DNA from: Syntrophotalea acetylenica
Lineage (GTDB): Bacteria > Desulfobacterota > Desulfuromonadia > Desulfuromonadales > Syntrophotaleaceae
Assembly (NCBI RefSeq): GCF_001888165.1
Contig: NZ_CP015455.1
Location: 186,001 to 250,000, forward strand
Direction of reading: 5' to 3'
DNA length: 64,000 nt
The notes under the pieces were generated by a model that saw only the letters and a program-made list of their open reading frames with translations, ran no database searches and was not told the DNA's origin. Made by a program: the position numbers and the translations under genes. Numbering within the stretch: the stretch's first letter is position 1; each line of letters starts with the position of its first letter. This document shows positions 17,905 through 27,610 of the stretch, piece by piece.

Positions 17905-18213
17905 AGGGATAGGTCCTTCCTGGTCGATGATGCCGTCAGACAGCCCTGGGCGGATGCGTATCGCGGGCACGAGTGCAATGAAGACTTTCCAGCCCAAGGT
18001 CTATGCGCTTAAGGTAGTCAATGTCTTACCGAAAGTCAACGCTCGCCGGGCGAAATGCCATCATGGAAAAAACGGCGGCAGTTCGCCGATGTCCATCCCC
18101 TGATATATAACCTTGTTTTCATTCGCTGATGATTTTCCCTTGACTAATCCCGATTCCTGATCGGATAATCAGGCGTTTTGATTTCTGGTGGCTTGGCGTT
18201 TTGGGGAGGGTCC

Positions 18214-18729
18214 GTGAAAAAAACATTTCTGCGCCTCGCGCTCGCGTGGTTGTTAATGTTCAGCGCAGCCACCCCGGCGCTGTGTCAGCTTGTCCCCGGC
18301 ACTTCCGCCCCCGATTTCAAACTGCGTAACCTGCAAGGCAAACTCGTCAGGCTCTCGGATTATGCCGGTCGCCCGGCTGTGCTGCTCATCGGTACCACCT
18401 GGTGCCCCGGGTGCCGGGTGCAGATGGCCGAGTTGGAGCGCAGCCGCCGCTTTCTTGACGATAACCGTATTGTGGTGCTGGAGGTTTTTATCCAGGAGTC
18501 GCCCGGAGCCGTGCAAAAATATCTCAAGAACAAAAAGCTTCCCCGTAACTTTGAAGCCCTGATCGATGATGGCCAGGTGCATCGGTCCTACCGGGTTTAC
18601 CCGATCCCCAGGGTTCTGGTGCTGGATGGTTCCCGGCGCATCGTTGAGGATACCCTCGGGGTCGATGCCGCCGGGCTGACTGCGGCTTTGCGTCCCCTGC
18701 TCGATCAGCCTTCCGGGAAAGGGCAATGA
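18214..18729 (+). CDS. TlpA/ResA-like periplasmic thioredoxin-fold protein
   Basis: A 171-residue exported redoxin. MKKTFLRLALAWLLMFSAATPALC is a signal peptide. The thioredoxin-like fold begins VPGTSAPDFKLRNLQGKLVRLSDYAGRP, as in AhpC/TlpA proteins, and the active site is WCPGC (residue about 62) rather than the usual WCxPC. The cis-Pro loop is YPIPRVLVLD. Likely a periplasmic thiol-disulfide reductase. GTG 18214 is preceded by GGAGGG; the frame remains open to 18178. It stands alone between the divergent hypothetical gene and a long non-coding stretch. Confidence 0.75.
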   Translation: MKKTFLRLALAWLLMFSAATPALCQLVPGTSAPDFKLRNLQGKLVRLSDYAGRPAVLLIGTTWCPGCRVQMAELERSRRFLDDNRIVVLEVFIQESPGAVQKYLKNKKLPRNFEALIDDGQVHRSYRVYPIPRVLVLDGSRRIVEDTLGVDAAGLTAALRPLLDQPSGKGQ

Positions 18730-19138
18730 TACCACAATGCAGCGCGTTGTGGCGATTGTTGCACAAAGTAAAACAGACTGTGGCGTGATCAACACACTGT
18801 GCCATGTTTGAATAAGCCCTTGTGGCCCTGCTTTTTCGGCTATGTTGCGTCAGGGACGCTGTATACATCAAGATATGGCGTTTGGCACACAAGTTGTAAG
18901 AGATGCACGGTCGATGATGCCGCCCGCTTTGCAATATCGGCAGCATCGGTGACCTGAAAAAGAGTCGACCCGGATCCGGCATTTGTTCTGCCGGGAAACA
19001 TCGGGACATATCGGAGATGGAGCTTCGGGGTTTGTGAAGGCAGATGCTTTCCACCCCAAACCGGTTTTTGCGTCAAGGCATGTCCGCCGACCGCGGGAAC
19101 CTGTACTTTTCTTTTTCTAGATGGAAGGAGACCAAACC
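18730..19138. other. long non-coding stretch before the porin gene, possible sigma54 site
   Basis: About 400 bases with no credible gene. TTGGCAC at 18882-18888 followed by TTGTA at 18894-18898 has the spacing of a -24/-12 sigma54 promoter but lacks the usual GC at -12 (GT instead). If used, the porin mRNA would have a leader of roughly 220 bases. No terminator with a T tract is visible after the redoxin gene. The region could contain an unannotated small RNA; nothing in it identifies one. Confidence 0.3.
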
Positions 19139-20530
19139 GTGAAACAGATGCGTATTGTCCTGGCGACCCTGATCGCCGTGGCCATGGCCGCGCCCGCCAT
19201 GGCCATCAACGTTGAGTGGCATGGCCACCTCAACAACCGCTTCTCCTACAGCACCCAGGCCGACCTGTCCGTGCGCACCAGCAAGGACAGCGAAAAGTAC
19301 CTCGGTTCCTTCAGTGTGCCCGGTGCAGCCATTGTTGCCGCCCAGGGCAAAGTCACCGTGCCCAGCACCAAAAAGGAAACCAACGACAGCGATTTCTTCG
19401 GCGAAATCAAGTATCGCATGCACATGGTCGTGTCCGACGACGAGAAGAAAGTCAAGGGCGTGGTCGGGTTTGAATTCGGTTCCTCCAAATTTGGTGGCAG
19501 CGGTGCCGATTTCGGTGGCGACGACAACGTGTTCGAACTGATGTGGGCCTACACCGACATCGAACTGCCCTTCGACCCGGCCTCCCGCCTGACCCTCGGT
19601 CTGCAGCCGGTCGGCTACAATCCCCTGCTGTGGGCCGATAACGCCGGCGGCGTCAAATGGACCCGCAAGGACGGCAGCTGGGCCTACTCCCTCGGCTGGT
19701 TCCGCAATGACTGGAATGGTTCCAATGCCACCTCCGGCGGTGACAGAAAAACCGCCTACGACGACGCCTATGCCGCCGATCTGACCTACACCTTCGACAA
19801 CGGCAACAGCCTCAACGCTTTTGTGATCTATATGGATCAGGGCGAGGAGACCGTTGGTTATACCAATGTGATTACCGGCGATTTTGCTTCCCTGGCCACC
19901 GACGTGCAGGACGAGGAAATCTGGCTGGGCCTGTCCGGCAAGGGCAAGTGGGACAATCTGTCGGGTATGTTCACCGGCATGTACCTGACCGGCGAAGTCT
20001 CCTCCAGCGACCTGGGCGAAAGCCTCGACCGCAAGGCGTTCCTGTTCCACGGCCAGCTTGACTATGCCGTTGGCAAAAATACCTACACCCTCGGCGGCCT
20101 GTACGCTTCCGGCGACGACGATCCCTTTGATGGCGACGCCGAAAACTTTGACGTGATCGACATCTCCACCTCCATGATCGGTTCGGTTGTTATCTTCGAC
20201 AACTTTGCCGACGACAACTCCTTCAGCCAGGCGCCCTATGTGTTCGACCAGGGCTACAAGATGATTTATGCCGGTGTCGCCCGTCAGCTCAACGACAAGA
20301 CCAAGGTCTGGGCCAAGTATTTCTGGCACAACACCGCCGAGGACGAACTGCTCGGCGATGACGATCTCGGCCATGAATTCGTGGTTGGCACCAGCTACAC
20401 CATCATGAAGGGCCTGACCGCCGACATCAATGCCGGTTACCTGGTGGCCGGCGATGCCTGGGAAGCCATGGCCGGTGGCGACGGCGACGACGTGTTCCGC
20501 ACCGACGCCCGCATTCAGTTCAAGTTCTAA
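19139..20530 (+). CDS. outer-membrane porin-like beta-barrel
   Basis: A 463-residue exported protein. Signal peptide MKQMRIVLATLIAVAMAAPAMA, cleaved before INVEWHG. The mature part is rich in alternating aromatic/polar strands, has no cysteine and ends FRTDARIQFKF, with the C-terminal Phe typical of outer-membrane barrels recognised by BAM. Many Asp/Gly-rich loops (SDDDL-, GDDDP-like) are consistent with surface loops. AAGGAG precedes GTG 19139; an ATG at 19121 and one at 19148 are also in frame. Codon use is very even and biased to C-ending codons, suggesting high expression. It is followed by its own terminator. Confidence 0.75.
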   Translation: MKQMRIVLATLIAVAMAAPAMAINVEWHGHLNNRFSYSTQADLSVRTSKDSEKYLGSFSVPGAAIVAAQGKVTVPSTKKETNDSDFFGEIKYRMHMVVSDDEKKVKGVVGFEFGSSKFGGSGADFGGDDNVFELMWAYTDIELPFDPASRLTLGLQPVGYNPLLWADNAGGVKWTRKDGSWAYSLGWFRNDWNGSNATSGGDRKTAYDDAYAADLTYTFDNGNSLNAFVIYMDQGEETVGYTNVITGDFASLATDVQDEEIWLGLSGKGKWDNLSGMFTGMYLTGEVSSSDLGESLDRKAFLFHGQLDYAVGKNTYTLGGLYASGDDDPFDGDAENFDVIDISTSMIGSVVIFDNFADDNSFSQAPYVFDQGYKMIYAGVARQLNDKTKVWAKYFWHNTAEDELLGDDDLGHEFVVGTSYTIMKGLTADINAGYLVAGDAWEAMAGGDGDDVFRTDARIQFKF

Positions 20531-20559
20531 TTGTTTCCGAATACTTGATGTGCTAAGTT

Positions 20560-20587
20560 GGGGCCGGGTTTTTCCCGGCCCCTTTTT
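20560..20587 (+). terminator. intrinsic terminator after the porin gene
   Basis: GGGGCCGGG (20560-20568) and CCCGGCCCC (20574-20582) with a five-base loop, followed by five T. Confidence 0.9.
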
Positions 20588-20647
20588 CTATGTCGGCCGG
20601 GCGTTCAAAACATCGGATCTGCACATCGTACAACAGGAGGTTTGGCC

Positions 20648-22344
20648 TTGATTTCCAAAGTGAGCGTATGGCTGGCGGCGCTGCTGCTGGCGACGGCCGG
20701 TGCGGCTTCGTCCGGCACCCTGGAGGATATGGTTAAGGATCTGCAGCCGCTGGCGGGTTACGTGGTGCTGCCGGTGCAGGATGAATATCTCATCGATCTC
20801 GACGCGGCCCGGGGGGTTGTGGAGGGAGACCTGTTCAGCGTGGTTGTGCCGGGGGAGAAAATCACCCACCCTGTAACCGGCAAGGTGCTCGGCACCCTCG
20901 ATGCCAGCAAGGGCATCCTGCAGGTCAGCCAGGTCAAGGGGGATTTTCCCACACCCGCGCCGTCTCCGCCAAAGGCGACATCCGGCGTGGTGACGCTATC
21001 CGCCGCTACGACGGTTTGCGTACCCAGTTCCGCGATTATACGGGCCGGGCCGAAGGGTTTTACAGCGCTCTCAAATCGGCGTTGCCCGCCCTTGACTGGC
21101 AGGATTTTGCCGCCGTGCAGGACCAGAAGCCGGCACCGCCGACAGCGGCCGGCAGCACGGCTGCCGATCTGTACATCGTGGCAGCGAATGATGGCATCAC
21201 GGTACGCGACCAGAACTACAACGTGGTGCGTTCGTATCCGCCGCCGGCCGGGATGGCGGCCGCGCCCGCCGCGGCTTTGCCGGTGGCCGCTGCCGCGCCT
21301 TATCACCTCGAGGCCCCGGCCAAGCCTGCCGCGTCGCCCTACGGCGTGCAGTACGATGTCTCCATGCCCGGCTTTCAGACCCTTGGCGGACTCGGTTTTG
21401 CGGCGGTCATGTCCGATTTTGTCACGACAGGCGGCGAGCATGTGATGGCGGCCACCGACGGCACCGTCATCAAGCTGTTCAGGGCCGGGGACACTCTGGT
21501 GCCGTTGGGCGAAGTTCAGCCCTCCCATATGCCGCAGGTCCTTGCCCTCGGCTGGTGGCAGCCCGCCGATGGAAATACCTACCTTGCCGTTTCCGCCTGG
21601 AAGGACAACGGCCTGAGCTCCTTGGTTTATCGCTATGAAAACCGGACCCTGGTCCCGGTCGGCGGGGTCCTGCCCTATGCCCTGGGCAGCTTCGACCGTG
21701 ACGGCGACGGCAGCCGCGAACTGCTGCTGGCGCAGGTCTTCGACCGCGAAATGTTCTGGGGCACGGTCGTGCGGGAACTGCAGTTTAAAGGTGGCGAATT
21801 TTCACCTGTCGCCCCCGGCTTCAAGCTGCCCCGCCGGTTTACCGTGATTGGCAGCCTGATGGCCGATCTTGACGGCGACCGTAATCCCGAAACGGTCTTC
21901 ACCCGCGACGGATTGATGTATGTCTACTCCGGCGAAAAGCAGCGGTACAGATCTCCCAAGATGATGGGCGGTTCCGTTTCCCGTATCATGTTCGAGGAAC
22001 AACCCAACGCCCGTGAAACCAAAACCCATTTCGCCGCCTTCGAGGTTCCGCCTCTGGCCGTCGACCTCGATGGTGACGGCAGCCGCGAGTTGTTGAGCGT
22101 CGCTTCCGAATCGTCCTTCATGTCCGCGCCGGGCATTTCCGCCAATATCGGCAAGAGCTGGCTGGCGGTGGTGAAATATCGCGATGGCATGTTTGTCAAG
22201 GGGACGCTCGGGGAAGAGCTCGATGTGCCCTTGCAGGGGCTGGCACTGGACCAGAAGCGGGTGCTGATCGTGGCCACCCAGCCGGGTTCGGTGTTCGGCA
22301 AGGGTGGCGACAGCCAGCTGCTCGTGTTTCCCTTGAACCGCTAA
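20648..22344 (+). CDS. exported FG-GAP/VCBS-like beta-propeller protein (frameshifted)
   Basis: Two overlapping frames join into one 565-residue protein if a base is added near the five-G run at 20938-20942 (or the adjacent T run). TTG 20648, seven bases after AGGAGG, begins MISKVSVWLAALLLATAGAA, a signal peptide. Residues about 20-130 (GYVVLPVQDEYLIDLDAARG, VTGKVLGTLDASKG) resemble the C-terminal domain of flagellar assembly protein T. The C-terminal half has FDRDGDGSRELL, LMADLDGDRNPE and AVDLDGDGSRELL repeats, calcium-binding propeller blades. Periplasmic or surface location likely. Paired with the porin upstream; a related protein is at 24178-25647. Confidence 0.7.
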
Positions 22345-22370
22345 GCCTCCATTCGCATAGACAATATCCC

Positions 22371-22405
22371 CAAAACCCCGGCCAATGACCGGGGTTTTGT
22401 TTTGC
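22371..22405 (+). terminator. intrinsic terminator after the propeller gene
   Basis: CAAAACCCCGG (22371-22381) pairs with CCGGGGTTTTG (22389-22399), then TTTTG. Confidence 0.88.
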
Positions 22406-22467
22406 CGCACGCATGTTTGTTCTAACCAAATATCATTCCGAAACGACAAAACATTGTTTTATGAACA

Positions 22468-22497
22468 TTGACGGACAAGCGGTTTTCCTGCTATATC
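22468..22497 (+). promoter_or_regulatory. candidate sigma70 promoter for the barrel/propeller pair
   Basis: TTGACG (22468-22473), an 18-base spacer and TATATC (22492-22497), about 125 bases before the start at 22622 and after the preceding terminator. Spacing and hexamers are reasonable but not perfect. Confidence 0.45.
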
Positions 22498-22621
22498 GGC
22501 GTGGCGGGCAATGCCCGATGTTATTCGATTTTCCGGCGAAGCCGTTTCATGCCCCTTTCAGGATCTGGCAGGCGTCAGGCTGGTCCGGGAAAATTCTCTT
22601 TTTGACAGGAGGTACAACGCA

Positions 22622-24097
22622 ATGCTGGGAAACATCCGTCTACTGTGGCTGACCGCGCTGCTTGTGGCATGGCTGCCTGCCGCACCCGCCACGGCCGCCA
22701 TCGAGTTTTTTGGTACGGCCAAAATCAAGCCGACATTCTATGACAACTTCGATTTCAATGACGGCAAAAACGATGCCTTCATCATCAACGAGGGGGGCCT
22801 GACCGGCGATCAGCACATCCGCGCCGAACTGCGGCTTGGCTGGAAGGCCGCAGGCGAGCGCTGGTCGGTGAAAATGATCGCGGAGGCCGACGTCATCATG
22901 GAGAAGGACAGTGCCGACCGTTCCTACTACAGCGGCGCCACCAGCTACGAGGGCAAGCCCAACTCCGGAGGCGAATTCGGCATCGAACGGGCGGAACTGC
23001 TGTACCGCTTCTTCCCCTGGCTGGAACTGGAAACCGGCTGGGATGTGCGGGCCCTGGACATCGGCAGCGGAGGCCTGCTGTTTGGCGACGATCATCCGTT
23101 TCTCGGGTTTCGCGGCGATCTGACCGATGCGTTGAGCTATGAACTGCTGTATCTGCCGATCCAGAACCGCAACAGCCTGCCCACCGCCGATGACGATGGG
23201 AAATACCTGCGCAGCCCGGACGCTGACGACTGGAGGGTCTACACTCTCAAGCTGGTTCAGGATATGGGGGGCAAAAGCGCCGCCCTGCCGCAACATGCCT
23301 TGTTCGGCAACAGCTCCGGGGAAAACAACATCCTCTCCATGGCGTTGAGCCCGGTCTACGCCTTCAGCGATAACGATTCGGCACAGGCAAGGATCCATTA
23401 CTTCGGTCTGGAGGCCACCGGCCAGGCTGGATGGTTCAAGCCGTATTTCGAAGTTATGGCCGCTGATGGCGAATTCGACAACGGCAGGGACATCTCCGCC
23501 TGGGCCATGTTCGCCGGCCTTGAAGTGCTGATGAACAAGGCGTTCAATCCTTACGTGGCATTCCGTTATACCCAGGGCGACGATGATGCCAGCGACGACG
23601 ACGTCGAGGGCTGGGTCGGGATCGGCGACATCGGCCGCTACACGCCTTTGCTCGGCATGGACGGCAACATCCTGGGCGAGGATCTTGGTCAGAGCTACGG
23701 TGCCACCCTTTATTCCTATTCTCCGGAACGGGCTTTCAGAACCAACCGTTATGGCGGCATTGGCAACGGTGGCAGCGGCGACAACCCCGGCCAGAAACTG
23801 ATTGCCGTCGGCACCCGTGGCGACCTTGCCGCGATTCTGCCCGGCCTGATGTACAAGACCCAGGCGTTTTTCATCTGGTACGATGAAACCGCCAATCTGA
23901 TCAACACGCGTAAACCCGGCGAAAAGGTCGACGACTACGCGGGCACCACTTTCGACCTGCAGTTGCTGTATGCGTTCAACAAAAACTTTTCCATCGACTA
24001 TATTTTCTCCACCTTTGTTCCGGGCGATGGTATCAAGGATCAGTTCGGTGACGATCCCGCCTTTGTCAATTGCCTGACCCTGGCCTGGACCTATTGA
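22622..24097 (+). CDS. outer-membrane beta-barrel protein
   Basis: A 491-residue exported protein. MLGNIRLLWLTALLVAWLPAAPATA is a signal peptide. The mature protein is rich in amphipathic strands and acidic loops and ends LTLAWTY with a terminal aromatic residue, as in outer-membrane barrels. It resembles large alginate-export-type porins in general shape, but no specific substrate motif was seen. AGGAGG nine bases upstream sets ATG 22622; the frame is open to 22511. A hairpin (24109-24117 with 24128-24136) without a strong T tract lies before the next gene, so some transcription may read on into it. Confidence 0.7.
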   Translation: MLGNIRLLWLTALLVAWLPAAPATAAIEFFGTAKIKPTFYDNFDFNDGKNDAFIINEGGLTGDQHIRAELRLGWKAAGERWSVKMIAEADVIMEKDSADRSYYSGATSYEGKPNSGGEFGIERAELLYRFFPWLELETGWDVRALDIGSGGLLFGDDHPFLGFRGDLTDALSYELLYLPIQNRNSLPTADDDGKYLRSPDADDWRVYTLKLVQDMGGKSAALPQHALFGNSSGENNILSMALSPVYAFSDNDSAQARIHYFGLEATGQAGWFKPYFEVMAADGEFDNGRDISAWAMFAGLEVLMNKAFNPYVAFRYTQGDDDASDDDVEGWVGIGDIGRYTPLLGMDGNILGEDLGQSYGATLYSYSPERAFRTNRYGGIGNGGSGDNPGQKLIAVGTRGDLAAILPGLMYKTQAFFIWYDETANLINTRKPGEKVDDYAGTTFDLQLLYAFNKNFSIDYIFSTFVPGDGIKDQFGDDPAFVNCLTLAWTY

Positions 24098-24177
24098 GAA
24101 TAAACACGGGCCGGTGCGACATACCGTGCACCGGCCTGTTGTGTCGAGTATTGGTTTTGCATCCGAAGGGATAAGCG

Positions 24178-25647
24178 ATGAGAATCTCTGTCCGTCTTGT
24201 TGCGGCACTGATATGTCTGCTGTGTGTCGTGCCGGCCTTCGCCGCCTCGATCCCATGGCCCCGGATCGACCGGGCCCTGTCCGCATGGCAGGGGCAGAAG
24301 GAACTGCTGCTGGTCACCGCCACAAAGTCCCCGTTCTCCACCGCTGCCGGCCAGGCAACCCTGGAGCAGCTGCTGATGCACGGCTTTGCGGTTCGAACGG
24401 GTGATCAGGTGCCCTCCGGCGGCAGGGGCCTGGTGCTTGAACTGAAAGATAACGACGGCGGGGCGATGGCCTTTTTGCGGCGCGCCGTCGATGGCGCGAT
24501 TATCGCTTTTGAACGCCACGCGCCGCCTGCCGGCGAGGCTCCGGTGGAACAACCGGTTGCCGCGCCGCTTTCAGCGGCCCGGCCTGTGCCGGCCGTGGTC
24601 CCATCCTCGGCAGTCCCTGCCGCATCGCGTCCCGCGTCGTCGAACCTGCCCGGCCCGCTGTCGTTGCCGGGCCGCCCTCGCAGTCTGGCATGGCTGGCGG
24701 ATGCGGGGGAGCAGGGGCTGGATCTCGCGGTGCTGACCGATGAAGGCGTGCAGCCTTACCGACTGCAGCAGAACCTGCTGCACCCCTGGGGACCGTATGT
24801 GCACGGCCACCCCGCCTGGCGGGCCTTGTATCTCGAAGCCGGAGATCCGGACCGGGACGGCGATCCGGAACTGGTCGCCGTATGGGCGGATGACACGCGG
24901 GGCATCTATGCCGGTACCGATTCCCGGCCCCGTGCCGTCGTGTTCGAACAAGCCGGGCGGGGCTTATCCGCGAGTCCCGGTCCGCGGGCGTTTGTAAGAC
25001 TGCAGGACAAGCTCGGTTTTGTGCAGTATCGCGGCAACCACAGTTTGTACCAGGGACCGGTGGTTGCCCTGGATACCAGCGGCAAGAGCTGGAATGCCGG
25101 GCAAAAGGCCGTTGCCTGGGCCGGGGGCAATCTGTTCGAAACCACACCCATCGGCCAGCAGCAGGCACTGCAGTGGACGGCCGATCAGCAGCTGCGGCTG
25201 GTGTCCCGGCAGGATGGCGCGCCGTTGGCCGGCGGCAGTCTGCTGTATGACTTTGGAGAATTTGTGGGTCCACGTGTCGCCGTGCCTTTGGAAACCCCGG
25301 AGTACCGGGCCGGCTTCGGCAAGGAAGACATGGTGCGTGAAACATGGCACAGCCTCCCTCCGCGTGTTGTGGTCGACGCTGACGGGACCGCTTACACCAT
25401 CCGCCGGGAGCGCAGCACCGGGCTGCCCCTGATCGGCAAGCCCACGGGAAGGGACAAACTGGTGGCGGTGCGCTGGAGCGGCGACCGCTTCGCGGTGCGG
25501 GAACTGTTCGCCGGAATCGAAGCCTTCATTCTCGATTTTGCCCTGGTAAAACAGCAGGGCAAGGTGAGCGCGGCTCTGCTGTTGCTCAACCAGAAAGCCG
25601 ACGGCAGCGGTGAGGCTTATCTGCAGCGCGTGCCTCTGGATAACTGA
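24178..25647 (+). CDS. exported propeller-like protein paired with the barrel
   Basis: A 489-residue exported protein: MRISVRLVAALICLLCVVPAFA is a signal peptide. After an Ala/Pro-rich linker (residues about 120-160), the C-terminal part has DPDRDGDPELVAVWADD and related strands, similar in pattern to the propeller protein at 20648-22344 (both contain a Pro-rich linker, an AWL/GLGF start and a DxDGDxE calcium loop). The N-terminal domain differs from that of its paralogue. Its position after a barrel gene repeats the porin plus propeller arrangement 3.5 kb upstream. Function unknown; an outer-membrane partner role is an inference. Confidence 0.65.
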   Translation: MRISVRLVAALICLLCVVPAFAASIPWPRIDRALSAWQGQKELLLVTATKSPFSTAAGQATLEQLLMHGFAVRTGDQVPSGGRGLVLELKDNDGGAMAFLRRAVDGAIIAFERHAPPAGEAPVEQPVAAPLSAARPVPAVVPSSAVPAASRPASSNLPGPLSLPGRPRSLAWLADAGEQGLDLAVLTDEGVQPYRLQQNLLHPWGPYVHGHPAWRALYLEAGDPDRDGDPELVAVWADDTRGIYAGTDSRPRAVVFEQAGRGLSASPGPRAFVRLQDKLGFVQYRGNHSLYQGPVVALDTSGKSWNAGQKAVAWAGGNLFETTPIGQQQALQWTADQQLRLVSRQDGAPLAGGSLLYDFGEFVGPRVAVPLETPEYRAGFGKEDMVRETWHSLPPRVVVDADGTAYTIRRERSTGLPLIGKPTGRDKLVAVRWSGDRFAVRELFAGIEAFILDFALVKQQGKVSAALLLLNQKADGSGEAYLQRVPLDN

Positions 25648-25692
25648 CAAATGGAAAAACCGCCGGCCACTGTTTGACAGAAAATGATCCGT

Positions 25693-25730
25693 AAAAGCGC
25701 CCCTTGAAGTGACAAGGGGCGCTTTTTAAT
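25693..25730. terminator. bidirectional terminator
   Basis: A 14-bp perfect stem (25693-25706 with 25713-25726), A-rich before and T-rich after. It serves the plus-strand propeller gene and the convergent antiporter gene. Confidence 0.9.
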
Positions 25731-25742
25731 TAGTGGGCGGAT

Positions 25743-27437
25743 TCAGTGGGGCTGCCCGCTTTTGACCAGGGCCAGAAACTCGGTCAAGCCGTTAACCTGC
25801 AGTAACTTTTCCCGCAGTTCCCTGGCCTTGAGGGAGGCGGCGATATCCGCCAGAATTTCCAGTTGTGCCCCGTCGTCGTGGACCGGGGTCAGGATAAGGA
25901 AGATCAGTTGCGCAGGGCAGGCATCGGGGGCGTCAAAGTCAATACCGAAATGCGATAAACCCGCGGCGATGACAGGCGCCTGCAGGCCGGGCAGGCGGGC
26001 ATGGGGGGCGGCAACTCCCATGCCGAGGCCGGTAGCCATGAGTTCTTCGCGCTTCAGAACGGCCCTGGCGACGGCGTCGGCATCCAGCCCGGCGGCTTGT
26101 GCCGCGGCATAAGACAGCTCGGTGATCGCATCCTCGCGGGTAACCGCGGCGGTGGGATTGACGAAGCTGCGGGTGGTTATGAAGTCGGTGAAGCGGCGGG
26201 GTTTTTTCAGGTGCAGCAGGCGTTGCAGAAGCGGACCGCTCAGCAGGGAGGTTGCCAGTGCCATGAACACCAGGGCGACGAACAGGCGTTCGCCGATCAG
26301 GCCGTTGCTGAGGGCGAGCAGGCCCAGAATGATCTCCATGGCGCCGCGGGCGTTCATGCCGAACCCGACAGCCCAGGATTCACGCCGGTCCATGCCGCTG
26401 AGGCGCCCCGCCAGGCTGCAGCCGAAGACCTTGCCGAGGGTGGCGATGAGCAGCACAACGCCAACCAGCAGCGCATCGAAATTGGCGATAAAATCGACTT
26501 TCAGTCCGATACTGGCAAAAAACAGCGGTGCGAAAATAAAGGACACGAACTGGTCGATGACGGCGCGGGTTTTTTCCCGCAGATGCTGGGAGTCGCCCAG
26601 CGCCACCCCCGCCAGAAAGGAACCGAAGATGGCATGGACGCCGATCCATTCGGTGAAGGCAGCCGCCATAAGGGTCAGCGCCAGGGCAAAACCGAGCACG
26701 CCGCCCGGCCAGCTGCTGTGGGCCTGGATCCACGGCAGGGCGCGGTTGATGAGCCCGCGTCCCAGCGTCAGCATGACGACGGTGAAGCCCAGTGTCAGCC
26801 CGATGGTCTGGCCGATGCTCAGGGTGATGGCTGCCGTGCCGAGCATACCGAGAATGACGGCGAAGATAATCCAGCCGACCAGGTCATTGAGCACCGCCGC
26901 GGCTATCAGCAGCATGCCCAGATCACTGCGGTAGAGATTGAGGTCCATCAGGGTCTTGGCGATCACCGGCAAGGCGGAGATGGACAGGGCGGTGGCCATG
27001 AACAGGGCGAAGATCAGCGGGCTCGCGCCGGCCTCCATCCCCATTATCTCCGGTAGATACCAGGATGCCGCGAAACCCAGGGCAAAGGGCACGACAATGC
27101 CGGCGACGCCGACGCTGACGGCGCTTTTACCCTGACGCCACACGGTGGAGAGGTCTACCTCCATGCCGGCCACCAACAGAAACAGGGTGATGGCCAGGGT
27201 GGTCAGACCGTCGAGGGCCAGCGCCCCTCCGCCATGGCTTGGAAAGAGGAAGGTCCGACCGGCCGGGGCCAGGGCGCCAAAAACGGTCGGGCCCCAAAGG
27301 ATGCCGGCCAGAATTTCGCCGAGGACCGCCGGCAGATGGAACCGGCGGGCCAGCTCGCCGAGCAGCCGGGCGCTGGCCAGGAGCACTCCCAGAGCCAGCA
27401 ACAGGGCGGTGATTTCACTGTGCGTCAGGCTGTCCAT
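25743..27437 (-). CDS. Kef-type cation/proton antiporter with C-terminal PTS EIIA-like domain
   Basis: A 564-residue protein. Residues about 1-400 are a CPA2 monovalent cation:proton antiporter with about 12 membrane segments (LARRFHLPAVLGEILAGILWGP, AAAVLNDLVGWIIFAVI with the transport Asp, FGMNARGAMEIILGLLAL). Residues about 410-564 are a PTS EIIA type-2 domain, with the phospho-accepting His in GMGVAAPHARLPGL. The fusion suggests that transport responds to the phosphotransferase state or to a nitrogen-PTS-like signal. AGAGG precedes ATG 27437; the frame is open to 27560. It stands alone, ended by the bidirectional terminator. Confidence 0.85.
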   Translation of the reverse strand: MDSLTHSEITALLLALGVLLASARLLGELARRFHLPAVLGEILAGILWGPTVFGALAPAGRTFLFPSHGGGALALDGLTTLAITLFLLVAGMEVDLSTVWRQGKSAVSVGVAGIVVPFALGFAASWYLPEIMGMEAGASPLIFALFMATALSISALPVIAKTLMDLNLYRSDLGMLLIAAAVLNDLVGWIIFAVILGMLGTAAITLSIGQTIGLTLGFTVVMLTLGRGLINRALPWIQAHSSWPGGVLGFALALTLMAAAFTEWIGVHAIFGSFLAGVALGDSQHLREKTRAVIDQFVSFIFAPLFFASIGLKVDFIANFDALLVGVVLLIATLGKVFGCSLAGRLSGMDRRESWAVGFGMNARGAMEIILGLLALSNGLIGERLFVALVFMALATSLLSGPLLQRLLHLKKPRRFTDFITTRSFVNPTAAVTREDAITELSYAAAQAAGLDADAVARAVLKREELMATGLGMGVAAPHARLPGLQAPVIAAGLSHFGIDFDAPDACPAQLIFLILTPVHDDGAQLEILADIAASLKARELREKLLQVNGLTEFLALVKSGQPH

Positions 27438-27610
27438 GCCAACCTCTGCAGAACCGATGGAAGATTGTGCGCGTCCCGGCGTGAAGACGGCCGGACCCGC
27501 CAGAACAGGAGCGTCGTCAAGAGCAGCCGTCAACCTACCCGGGGTTTTGCGCGGACGCAAGCAAAAATGTTTTCAGAGAGACCTGCGGGACAGGTGCCGT
27601 CGGGCGCCAA

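Noticed and set aside
20938-20947. Programmed -1 frameshift in the propeller gene
   Set aside because: AAGGGGGATTTTCCC does not form a good slippery heptamer in the zero frame, and six other genes show the same one-base loss at G/C runs, so sequence error is simpler.
22640-24286. 548-codon minus-strand open frame opposite the barrel gene
   Set aside because: The plus-strand protein has a signal peptide and barrel ending; the opposite frame has no domain and no ribosome binding site.
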